64,000 nucleotides of DNA from Thiotrichaceae bacterium UBA4486 (GTDB lineage: Bacteria; Pseudomonadota; Gammaproteobacteria; Eutrophobiales; Eutrophobiaceae). Of the stretch, positions 17,586-24,933 are shown piece after piece; position 1 is the stretch's first letter; the number at the start of each line of letters is the position of its first letter. Under the pieces are notes generated by a model. It searched no databases. It saw only the letters and a list, made by a program, of their open reading frames with translations, and was not told the origin of the DNA. A program made the translations under genes and the position numbers. The stretch is from the NCBI GenBank assembly GCA_002389045.1, contig DGNS01000009.1, forward strand, positions 293,529 to 357,528, written 5' to 3'.

Positions 17586-18059
17586 TTATGCCGCCGTGTA
17601 TTCGGTGGATATGCGCGCGACCTCCGGGTTCACCAGGCTGAGATAATCTTTTAACGACAATTGCACCAGCTCGGTATGTGATCCGGCATTGAAGATGATC
17701 CTGTCATTGTTGATCATCTCTTCTTCCAGATAGGTCTCCATACCAAAAAGATTACCGAACGGCGGCATGGCGCCGACCTCACACTCCACAAACCGGTCCT
17801 TGAATTCGTTTTCTGTCGCCAATTCAACTCGTTTGGCGCCGCTGGCCGATTGCAGCAACTCAGTGTCAATTCTTTCCGGCGCCGGCAATACGGCTATCGC
17901 CAGTTCACCATCGCATTTGACGATTACGGTCTTGGCAAAATCACCACCGTGCACATGGGCGGATGCGGCCACTTCCTGGGCTGTATAGGCGCTGGAATGA
18001 TGCATGGAGACATAGCGGATATTGTGATCATCCAGGTAATCAATTAATTTCTTTAACAT
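17586..18059 (-). CDS. YbaK/ProX-type aminoacyl-tRNA deacylase domain protein
   Basis: A 157-residue single-domain protein of the YbaK/Cys-tRNA(Pro) deacylase superfamily, which hydrolyses mischarged tRNAs in trans. Family features include MHHSSAYTAQEVAASAHVHGGDFAKTVIVK, where the lysine in AKTVI is the conserved catalytic position, and the C-terminal GAMPPFGNLFGMETYLEEEM loop with G-x-PP typical of the family. Substrate specificity (Cys, Ala or other) cannot be told. An AGGAGG is present before the ATG. It is divergent from the diguanylate cyclase gene. Confidence 0.88.
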   Translation of the reverse strand: MLKKLIDYLDDHNIRYVSMHHSSAYTAQEVAASAHVHGGDFAKTVIVKCDGELAIAVLPAPERIDTELLQSASGAKRVELATENEFKDRFVECEVGAMPPFGNLFGMETYLEEEMINNDRIIFNAGSHTELVQLSLKDYLSLVNPEVARISTEYTAA

Positions 18060-18119
18060 GTCGCGTTCCTCCTGTTGATAACCCGTACCCTAAGATTATG
18101 TCAAAATATCAGCAATGAC

Positions 18120-18133
18120 TTGATCCAGGTCAG
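18120..18133. promoter_or_regulatory. Possible FNR-like box
   Basis: TTGATCCAGGTCAG (reverse CTGACCTGGATCAA) matches the FNR/Anr pattern TTGAT-N4-ATCAA at 8 of 10 positions. It lies between the divergent deacylase and diguanylate cyclase genes. One isolated near-match is weak evidence. Confidence 0.3.
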
Positions 18134-18328
18134 TTAATCATTAACGACCCACAGTTATCAGGGTGAAAAAGTCCGGCCCGCGATTACCGATCGTCAATGC
18201 CTGACATTCCCCTGGCGCCCCGTCCCTCCTGTAACTCCCGGTTCATGAATCGCTCAAGCAAACCGGCTTTTTGCCGATGTACATTCATTACGGGCCGGTC
18301 TCGATTTAATGACAAACAAGAGGTTAAT

Positions 18329-19432
18329 GTGACTTCACCACACATTCCGGGTTCGCTGGATATTGAACAGATCGAGCTGAAAGGCTTCTCACGAAGTATC
18401 GCCGAGATCGAGTGGCTGCTGCTTATCCTGATTTTGCTCTATCACGTCTCGCCCGGAGCCGAGGTGGCCAATCCTTTCGGGCTGATCCTGTCCATGATTG
18501 CGTTTGCCGGATTCATCCTGGTATTTCATTATCTGAATTTCTACGAACGCCAGACGCGCTGGAAACTCGCCATTGAGACCTGGGTGATGATCGCCTTCAT
18601 CACCTGGGTGCTGTGGAATACCGGTAAGGCGGACAGCTCGCTGCTCAACCTGTACCTGCTGGTGATCATTGCCAGCGCCATTACTCTCGGCAAGCTGACG
18701 ACCTTCCTCGAAGTTACCCTGATTGCCGCGTTTTATATTTTTCTCAACTCGCATATCAGGGAGGGATTCACCCTGGGTGAATTCACCGCCCTGATGACGA
18801 CCTTCTCACCGTTTTTGCTGATCGCCTACATCACCGCAATGCTGGCCGCCGATGTGCATTACGGCAAGAAAATGTTCAAGGAACTGGCCGAACTGGATGA
18901 CATGACGGGATTCCTGAACAAACGCTCATTCCGGGTGATGTTGTCCAGGGAAACGCAACTGGCGGAAAGATATTCCCATTCGTTGTCGTACATGATCATC
19001 GATGCCGATAATCTGAAAGAAATCAATGATAAATACGGACACACGGCCGGGGATCAGCTTATCAAGGCAATCGCAAAAAATATCAAACGATGTCTGCGCT
19101 CGACCGACGTGGTTTCCCGCTTCGGCGGTGACGAGTTTGTCGCCCTGTTACCGCGTATGGATGGCAAAGGCGCCGTTGTGATCGGCGAACGCATTCGTTC
19201 CTGTATCGAGAATACCTCGTTCGATTCAGGCGGCAAGCGTATCACCTCCAGTGTCTGCATCGGCATAGCGACATTCCCTGAAGATGCGGATTCCATGGAC
19301 GAGGTTATGGAGAAAGCCGATGCGGCGCTGTACCAGGGCAAGCAGGGCGGCCGCAATCGAGTCTCGCATATTTCAATAGCGGACAACAGCCTGGAAGAAG
19401 GCGATTCCGCCCCAGTCAGCGCCGCCGCGTAG
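18329..19432 (+). CDS. Membrane diguanylate cyclase (GGDEF)
   Basis: A 367-residue predicted c-di-GMP synthase. The N-terminal half carries about six hydrophobic helices (IEWLLLILILLYHVS, LILSMIAFAGFILVFHYL, and so on, to residue about 180), an uncharacterised sensory membrane domain. The C-terminal half is a GGDEF domain with DDMTGFLNKRSF, the metal/substrate DADNLKEINDKYGHTAGD segment and intact FGGDEF near residue 268. No RxxD inhibitory site is obvious before GGDEF. The GTG at 18329, preceded by AAGAGG, is preferred to the upstream ATG at 18197, which would add a basic low-complexity leader. It probably acts against the EAL protein downstream. Confidence 0.88.
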   Translation: MTSPHIPGSLDIEQIELKGFSRSIAEIEWLLLILILLYHVSPGAEVANPFGLILSMIAFAGFILVFHYLNFYERQTRWKLAIETWVMIAFITWVLWNTGKADSSLLNLYLLVIIASAITLGKLTTFLEVTLIAAFYIFLNSHIREGFTLGEFTALMTTFSPFLLIAYITAMLAADVHYGKKMFKELAELDDMTGFLNKRSFRVMLSRETQLAERYSHSLSYMIIDADNLKEINDKYGHTAGDQLIKAIAKNIKRCLRSTDVVSRFGGDEFVALLPRMDGKGAVVIGERIRSCIENTSFDSGGKRITSSVCIGIATFPEDADSMDEVMEKADAALYQGKQGGRNRVSHISIADNSLEEGDSAPVSAAA

Positions 19433-19457
19433 TCACCCTGCTCCCGATAGCACGCTA

Positions 19458-19476
19458 CCCGGTTCCGTTAACCGGG
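19458..19476. other. Hairpin downstream of the diguanylate cyclase gene
   Basis: CCCGGTT, five bases, AACCGGG form a perfect 7-bp stem 26 bases after the stop. There is no T run, so intrinsic termination is uncertain; it may be a processing or stability hairpin. Confidence 0.35.
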
Positions 19477-19622
19477 GGACAGTTACCAGAAGTTATCCCG
19501 TATGCCGCATCAATGGAACACAGGCAATTCTCTTCAGTCTCATACAGTAAGCCATGCAAGAATCGGCTATCCATATCTGCTTGTTTCAGCGGATATTTCT
19601 GATAGCGATCAGGAGGTGCACC

Positions 19623-19964
19623 ATGAAAACCATTCAACGCGATGAACTCAAACAGTGGATGGATGAAAACAGGAGTTTCATCCTGGTTGAAACCCTGCCA
19701 CTGGAAAGCTTTACGGAAAAGCACTTGCCCGGCGCCCATAATATTCCCGAAAATGATGAGCATTTCGAGGACAAGGTGGAAGACCTGAATCCCGACAAGA
19801 GCAAGCCGGTGGTTGTCTATTGCGCCAACAGCGAATGCCAGTCATCACCGCGGGCCGCGCGGCGGCTGGAATCCGTGGGCTTCAGGAATGTTTATGACTA
19901 CGAGGCCGGCAAGGAAGACTGGCAGAAGGCGGGTTACCGGTTATCCGGCAAGGAGGCCGCGTGA
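19623..19964 (+). CDS. Rhodanese-like domain protein
   Basis: A 113-residue single rhodanese domain. The active-site loop is VVYCANSECQSSPRAARRLE; the cysteine in VYCANSEC is at the usual catalytic position and a second cysteine follows in the loop. LPGAHNIP is the canonical structural motif. Such proteins carry persulfide sulfur between partners; the physiological acceptor is unknown. The start at 19623 has AGGAGGTG at ideal distance, whereas an upstream in-frame ATG at 19554 has none. It is convergent with the EAL gene, with the two stop codons adjacent. Confidence 0.88.
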   Translation: MKTIQRDELKQWMDENRSFILVETLPLESFTEKHLPGAHNIPENDEHFEDKVEDLNPDKSKPVVVYCANSECQSSPRAARRLESVGFRNVYDYEAGKEDWQKAGYRLSGKEAA

Positions 19965-21620
19965 CTAGTTTGCACGGGCAAATGTGAGTAACTCGTCCTC
20001 CGGTATGGGGCGGCTGATATGATAGCCCTGGACAATATCGCAACCTATATCTACGAGAAAATCCAGCACAGCTTCATCTTCAACGCCTTCCGCAACAACG
20101 GTCATATTGAGTGAATGCGCCAGGTCCGTAGCCGATTTGATAATGTTCCTGACAGCGGAATCATTGACCAGGTTCCTGATGAAATACTGATCGATTTTGA
20201 CAATGGATGCCGGTAACTTGCAGAGATACTCAAGGGATGAATAACCCGTGCCGAAATCATCAATCGAAATAATGATATTGGATTCGGCCAGTTCAGTCAG
20301 TAACCGTATAGCATTGACCGGATCCTGCATCAGGGCGCTCTCGGTGACTTCGAGTTCCAGTCGTTCGGGGACGATATGATATTCATCCAGTAGCCTGAAA
20401 ACGGCGTCCTCGAATCCGGGAACATTGATATTACGGGTGGAAATATTGACGGCCACAGCCGGCATGAATTGCTGTTGATCCCACATCGATATACGGGACA
20501 GGGCTTTCTCCAGAACCCACATGGTCAGCGGGTTAATCAGGTTGGTCTGTTCCGCCTGTGGAATGAATCGCACAGGCGGGATCATCCCCCGGGTCGGATG
20601 TTGCCAGCGAACCAGTGCTTCAACACCCAGCAATTTTCTGCTGTGTATATCGACCTTGGGCTGGTAATAAAGCACAAGTTGATCGGTATCAATCGCATTT
20701 CTGAGTGACCCAAGAAGACCGACATTCTCCCTGCTGGTCTTGTCCTCTTCCGGGCGATAGATACAGTAGCTCAGCTTGTTATCAATTGCGTGATTGAGAG
20801 CAGTTTCCGCCTGTCGTCCCACCGTGTAATTGGACAGACTTCTGTCAGTTATTGCGACGCAACCTATGTGCATATCCATGTGAATGGGTATGTTTTCATA
20901 TTCATAGGGTAATTCCAGGGCATGTACAATCCTGTTGAGGTGCTCGTCGATCTCCGATTCACCGGGATCACCGAGTATTACGGCCATTTTTTCATCACTG
21001 TGATTGAAAATGCCGTGATTGAACAAAATGCACTCATTCAGCCGCTGGTTCATTTGCTGGATGACCACATGAACCACGCTGAAACCGAACGTATTCTTCA
21101 CCGAGGAAATATTGCTCGAGCCTATTGACAACAGGTAGTAGGGGCATTTGACCTGATCATCCCGGGCCAGTCGCTCCAGTGCCTGATTCAGGCTTTCCTC
21201 GTTGGGAAGTTCCGTATAGCGGTTGTTGTGCATCAACCAGTTTATTTCACGAATACGGTTACGCAATGAATCCATGCTGGTCCCTGTGATGATGCCGATC
21301 AGGGTAAAGAAGCCGGCCCGGTAGATCCAGTTGATGGTCTGCTGCATTTCCCCGGTAATAACGTCGATGGGCATGTACGGACCGAGCACAAGACCGCCGG
21401 CCAAGCCGGCAATGACTCCTCCCTTTATACCGAAGAACAACGAGGAAACAATGATGGGGATATACATCGAGTGGGAATAAACATATTTGATACCGCCGGT
21501 ATAATAAACAAGGAAACAGACACCGATAATCATCCCTGTGATGATGACTACAAGCGGTAGAATTGCCGGTTTCTCGTTATAGATATAACGTTCAGCCAGA
21601 TTCACAAAGACATTCTTCAC
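19965..21620 (-). CDS. Membrane EAL-domain phosphodiesterase with degenerate GGDEF
   Basis: A 551-residue protein. The N-terminus has about five transmembrane helices (residues 18-115). Residues about 135-285 are GGDEF-like, but the signature is replaced (region NHGIFNHSDEKMAVIL), so cyclase activity is not expected. Residues about 300-545 are an EAL domain with the catalytic motifs retained: VEALVRW, LEVTESALM, SIDDFGTGYSSL, KIDQYF, VVAEGVED and QGYHISRP. It should hydrolyse c-di-GMP to pGpG. Its opposite-acting neighbour at 18329 suggests paired control. Regulation through the degenerate GGDEF is inference. Confidence 0.9.
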   Translation of the reverse strand: MKNVFVNLAERYIYNEKPAILPLVVIITGMIIGVCFLVYYTGGIKYVYSHSMYIPIIVSSLFFGIKGGVIAGLAGGLVLGPYMPIDVITGEMQQTINWIYRAGFFTLIGIITGTSMDSLRNRIREINWLMHNNRYTELPNEESLNQALERLARDDQVKCPYYLLSIGSSNISSVKNTFGFSVVHVVIQQMNQRLNECILFNHGIFNHSDEKMAVILGDPGESEIDEHLNRIVHALELPYEYENIPIHMDMHIGCVAITDRSLSNYTVGRQAETALNHAIDNKLSYCIYRPEEDKTSRENVGLLGSLRNAIDTDQLVLYYQPKVDIHSRKLLGVEALVRWQHPTRGMIPPVRFIPQAEQTNLINPLTMWVLEKALSRISMWDQQQFMPAVAVNISTRNINVPGFEDAVFRLLDEYHIVPERLELEVTESALMQDPVNAIRLLTELAESNIIISIDDFGTGYSSLEYLCKLPASIVKIDQYFIRNLVNDSAVRNIIKSATDLAHSLNMTVVAEGVEDEAVLDFLVDIGCDIVQGYHISRPIPEDELLTFARAN

Positions 21621-21753
21621 TATTTCCCTGATTCCCTGTCTACTGATTGGTTTAATTATAGAGAGTAACAGACAGGTTGGCCAGATGAGTCTGAATTGCC
21701 CTCACCGGTATCCGGACCATACGACGTGGTTAATCGAAATTTCTCGGCTTCAG

Positions 21754-22053
21754 TCATTTTTTGAAAGCATGATCGTACATGCTTTTGCAAACCTGAACGC
21801 TGTTTTCGCTGTAAAAACGCTCCCTTCCAGCCTGTTGCGCCTCGCGGTGTAACGGGTGACGGGCCCAGGCGTCATGGTTGTCCCGGGTATCGAAATAATC
21901 CAGCGTTACCCGCTCTCCATCTTCGGCGGTAAATGTTTTACTCGCCACAAAGCCGGGCATGCCCTGCACAATCTCCCGCATGCGCTGGAGCATGGATTGG
22001 TATTCACCGGTGTGTTCAGGATCCAGCCGGGAACGAAACACGGTGACAATCAT
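21754..22053 (-). CDS. Antibiotic biosynthesis monooxygenase (ABM) domain protein
   Basis: A 99-residue dimeric alpha-beta-barrel (ABM) protein. It starts with the typical MIVTVFRSRLDPE strand and has GMPGFVASKTFTAEDGERVTLDYFD and the HPLHREAQQAGRERFY helix. Such small proteins range from quinol monooxygenases to haem-degrading or purely structural folds, and the residues here do not settle which. Its ATG overlaps the folA stop by four bases, so it is translationally coupled to dihydrofolate reductase. Confidence 0.85.
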   Translation of the reverse strand: MIVTVFRSRLDPEHTGEYQSMLQRMREIVQGMPGFVASKTFTAEDGERVTLDYFDTRDNHDAWARHPLHREAQQAGRERFYSENSVQVCKSMYDHAFKK

Positions 22054-22538
22054 AACGGGCTGCGTTCCAGGATCACAAAACTGTAATCGTATTCGTTCTT
22101 CTCATCGGCATTGTGATCTTCCCGCTCCGTTTCATGCCAGGCCGAACGGTCAAATTCCGGAAAACGGGTATCGCCTTCGCACTCCGCGTGCACTTCGGTC
22201 AGATAAATACGCTGTGCCTGATCCAGGGTTTGCCGATAGAGTTCGGATCCGCCCATGATCATGATTTCCGGTTCATCACGAAATCGTGAATACATACTGT
22301 CCATGCTGTGCAATACCGTGCAGCCGGCGGCCATGTAGTTGCGGTTACGGGTAATAATGACATTCTCACGTCCCGGCAACGGGCGGCCGATACTCTCGTG
22401 GGTTTTACGTCCCATGACAACGGGTTTGCCCATGGTGATGGACTTGAACCTCTTCAGGTCGGACGACAGACGCCACGGCAACGCCCCGTCCCTGCCGATG
22501 AGACCGCTGTTATCCATGGCGACGATGAGAGAAACCAT
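22050..22538 (-). CDS. folA: Dihydrofolate reductase
   Basis: A 162-residue DHFR that reduces dihydrofolate with NADPH. Family hallmarks are SLIVAMDNSGLIGRDGALPWRLSSDLKRFK (catalytic acid in the LPW-xxxxD region), the NADPH-binding GRKTHESIGRPLPGRENVIITR, and IMIMGGSELYRQTLDQAQRIYLTEVHAE. Length matches chromosomal type I enzymes. Two adjacent ATGs at 22541 and 22538 are equally possible; neither has a clear Shine-Dalgarno. It lies directly downstream of thyA, which generates dihydrofolate, so the pair recycles folate. Confidence 0.95.
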   Translation of the reverse strand: MVSLIVAMDNSGLIGRDGALPWRLSSDLKRFKSITMGKPVVMGRKTHESIGRPLPGRENVIITRNRNYMAAGCTVLHSMDSMYSRFRDEPEIMIMGGSELYRQTLDQAQRIYLTEVHAECEGDTRFPEFDRSAWHETEREDHNADEKNEYDYSFVILERSPL

Positions 22539-22589
22539 CATGACTGAAAATATTGCTGTGTTTTCAATCTCAACCGAAACTCATCGTAA

Positions 22590-23384
22590 CTAGACGGCGA
22601 TGGGCGCCCTGATGGCGGGATGGCACCGGTAATCCTCCAGTTGAAAATCCTCGAAACTGAAATCAAGAATGCCGGTTATCTCCGGGTTCAGTTTCATCAC
22701 CGGGGGCGGCAAAGGTTCACGTGACAACTGTTCTTCAACCTGCTGTAAATGATTGAGATATAGATGCGCGTCGCCAAAGGTATGCACAAACTCACCCGGT
22801 TTCAATCCGCACACCTGCGCCATCATCAGCGTAAGCAACGAGTAGGAAGCAATATTGAACGGCACGCCGAGGAAAATATCGGCACTGCGCTGGTAGAGCT
22901 GACAGGAGAGTTTACCCTCCGCAACATAGAACTGGAAAAACGCATGACACGGCATCAGCGCCATGCTCTCCAGTTCGCCGACATTCCAGGCGCTGACGAT
23001 CAGGCGGCGGGAATCGGGGTCGTTGCGGATCTGATCGGTGACGTGGCTGATCTGGTCAATAACGTGCCCGTCCGCGGTTTTCCAGGACCGCCACTGGGCG
23101 CCGTAAACAGGGCCCAGATCGCCGTTGGCGTCGGCCCATTCATCCCAGATGCTGACGCCGTGTTTTTTCAGGTAGGCAATGTTGGTTTCGCCTTTCAGGA
23201 ACCACAGCAATTCATGAATGATGGATTTCACGTGCAGCTTCTTGGTGGTCACCAGGGGAAATGTCCTGCTGATGTCAAAACGCATCTGGTAACCGAACAC
23301 ACTGAGCGTGCCGGTGCCGGTGCGATCCGTTTTTTTCACGCCATGCGCTTTGACATGGCGCATGAGGTCGAGATATTGCTGCAT
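22590..23384 (-). CDS. thyA: Thymidylate synthase
   Basis: A 264-residue ThyA, exactly the E. coli length. It methylates dUMP using methylenetetrahydrofolate. Seen: DRTGTGTLSVFGYQMRFD near the N-terminus, GPVYGAQWRSW, the nucleophile cysteine in LMPCHAFFQFYV at about residue 146, the dUMP-binding QRSADIFLGVPFNIASYSLL, and a C-terminal IRAPIAV tail. The start MQQYLDLM is chosen over an upstream in-frame start at 23483 that would overlap the mlaC-like gene. Downstream of the MlaC-like gene and upstream of folA on the same strand. Confidence 0.96.
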   Translation of the reverse strand: MQQYLDLMRHVKAHGVKKTDRTGTGTLSVFGYQMRFDISRTFPLVTTKKLHVKSIIHELLWFLKGETNIAYLKKHGVSIWDEWADANGDLGPVYGAQWRSWKTADGHVIDQISHVTDQIRNDPDSRRLIVSAWNVGELESMALMPCHAFFQFYVAEGKLSCQLYQRSADIFLGVPFNIASYSLLTLMMAQVCGLKPGEFVHTFGDAHLYLNHLQQVEEQLSREPLPPPVMKLNPEITGILDFSFEDFQLEDYRCHPAIRAPIAV

Positions 23385-23400
23385 GCGCTGATTTGATGGG

Positions 23401-24003
23401 TTATTGAAAGTGGCTGATTTCCCGGCGCATATGTTCGAGCAGGCCATCGATCCCGGAATTCTTGATGACGGCGCTGTATTCACGCTGGTAATTCTGTACC
23501 AGGCTCAGGTTTTCCACCAGGAAATCGTAAGCCTGCCATTCCAGGCCGTTGTACTTCATGCGATAAGTAACCGGGATGACCACTTCCTCGTTGTCACGCT
23601 CGATAATGGTGTCCACCGTGGCGAATCCCTTGAGATCCTGGCTGGAGGCGACGTACTTGATCTGTTCACCGGCATACCGGCTTATGCGCACCCAGTAACT
23701 GTTCAGCAAATTGCGTTCGAACAACTGGATAAACTGTATTTTTTGCGAGTCGGTGGCGTCTTTCCAGTGTACGGACAGAATGCGCCGGGCCATTTCCTCG
23801 AAATGAATATGGTTGCTGACCAGTCCGAAAACAATCAGGCGTTTTTGTTTCTGCTCCAACTGCGGGTCATCCAGAACCTTGAGCACATTATTCACCACAT
23901 TGAGCACCACATACTCGGCCGAAGCCGGAGATTCCTCGGCCACGGATACCGCCGCCTGCAGCGAGAATAAAATAAATAGAAGAAGATACCTGGCACCACT
24001 CAT
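23401..24003 (-). CDS. MlaC/Tgt2-family periplasmic phospholipid-binding protein
   Basis: A 200-residue protein of the MlaC (Ttg2D) family, periplasmic carriers that shuttle phospholipids between inner and outer membranes. The signal peptide is residues 1-22 (LLLFILFSLQAAVSVAE). The mature part shows the family's helix-rich start and the conserved beta region with VDTIIERDNEEVVIPVTYRMKYNGLEWQAYDFLVENLSLVQNYQREYSAVI. No other mla gene is nearby, so it is an orphan here. The start MSGARYLL at 24003 is preferred; an in-frame start at 24072 would read heptamer repeat as protein. Confidence 0.85.
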   Translation of the reverse strand: MSGARYLLLFILFSLQAAVSVAEESPASAEYVVLNVVNNVLKVLDDPQLEQKQKRLIVFGLVSNHIHFEEMARRILSVHWKDATDSQKIQFIQLFERNLLNSYWVRISRYAGEQIKYVASSQDLKGFATVDTIIERDNEEVVIPVTYRMKYNGLEWQAYDFLVENLSLVQNYQREYSAVIKNSGIDGLLEHMRREISHFQ

Positions 24004-24024
24004 AACCACACCGTTCCCCCACAC

Positions 24025-24083
24025 TGTCATCTGTCGTCTGCCGTCTGTTATCTGTCGTCTGTTATCTGTCATCTGTCGTCTGT
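24025..24083. repeat. Heptamer repeats between lgt and the mlaC-like gene
   Basis: About eight tandem 7-bp units of the type TGTCGTC/TGTTATC fill the gap between two minus-strand genes. The last residues of Lgt (TDDR) and its stop are encoded within the array. The period is strictly 7 with variation mainly at positions 3-5 of the unit. Confidence 0.85.
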
Positions 24084-24863
24084 AGCCTGATAAGCCAGCA
24101 CCAGAAGGATCACCCCCGCCAGCACCATCGGCACCGACAATACCTGCCCCATGGTGACCCAGTCCAGCGCCAGGTAACCGAGATGCGCATCCGGTTCACG
24201 CCAGAATTCGACCAGGAAACGAAAACTGCCGTAGCCGGCGAGGAACAGTCCCGAGACACTCATCAGCGGCCGGGGCTTCGATGAAAACCACCACAATACG
24301 GCAAACAAGACCACGCCTTCGAGCATGGCTTCGTAGAGTTGGGTCGGGTGCCGCGGCACGCCCGGCGGTACGGCAGCGGGGAAGACCATGGCCCAGGGTA
24401 CGTCGCTGATCTTTCCCCACAGCTCACCGTTGATAAAGTTGCCGATACGTCCGGCGCCAAGACCAATCGGCACCATGGGCGCAATCAGGTCGGTGGCCGC
24501 AAAAAAGGATTTACCGATGGCGCGCGTATACAACCAGATGGCAACCAGTACACCCAGCAGTCCGCCATGAAAGGCCATGCCGCCCTGCCAGATCTTGAAG
24601 ATATCCAGTGGATACTCGAGGTAATGCGGCAGGTTGTAAAAGAGCACCGAACCCAGGCGGCCGCCGATAATAATGCCGAGGGTGGCGTAAAACACCAGGT
24701 CCGCCACCTGGTCCCGGTTCCAGTCGTAATGCGGCAGGCGAATGCGCCGGTTCATCAGCCACCAGGCCGCCAGTATGCCGACGATGTAACAAATACCGTA
24801 CCAGCGGATTTGCACGGGGCCGAAGGCAATGGCGACCGGATCGATTGAAGGATATTCCAGCAT
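24069..24863 (-). CDS. lgt: Prolipoprotein diacylglyceryl transferase
   Basis: A 264-residue inner-membrane enzyme that transfers diacylglycerol from phosphatidylglycerol to the lipobox cysteine of prelipoproteins. About seven hydrophobic segments are present. Signature residues include IRWYGICYIVGILAAWWL, GGRLGSVLFYNL with the essential arginine, MAFHGGLLGV and the Lgt signature GRIGNFINGELWG near residue 143. Length is near the E. coli enzyme (291), slightly shorter at the C-terminus, where the last residues run into heptamer repeats. It is divergent from the DUF255 gene, with only about 70 bases between starts. Confidence 0.95.
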   Translation of the reverse strand: MLEYPSIDPVAIAFGPVQIRWYGICYIVGILAAWWLMNRRIRLPHYDWNRDQVADLVFYATLGIIIGGRLGSVLFYNLPHYLEYPLDIFKIWQGGMAFHGGLLGVLVAIWLYTRAIGKSFFAATDLIAPMVPIGLGAGRIGNFINGELWGKISDVPWAMVFPAAVPPGVPRHPTQLYEAMLEGVVLFAVLWWFSSKPRPLMSVSGLFLAGYGSFRFLVEFWREPDAHLGYLALDWVTMGQVLSVPMVLAGVILLVLAYQATDDR

Positions 24864-24933
24864 GACCGGCGGGAGTTTACCACGAAGTCAAAATCCCGCA
24901 GGATGTCCGTATCCGTCCAAAATCGAGATTACC

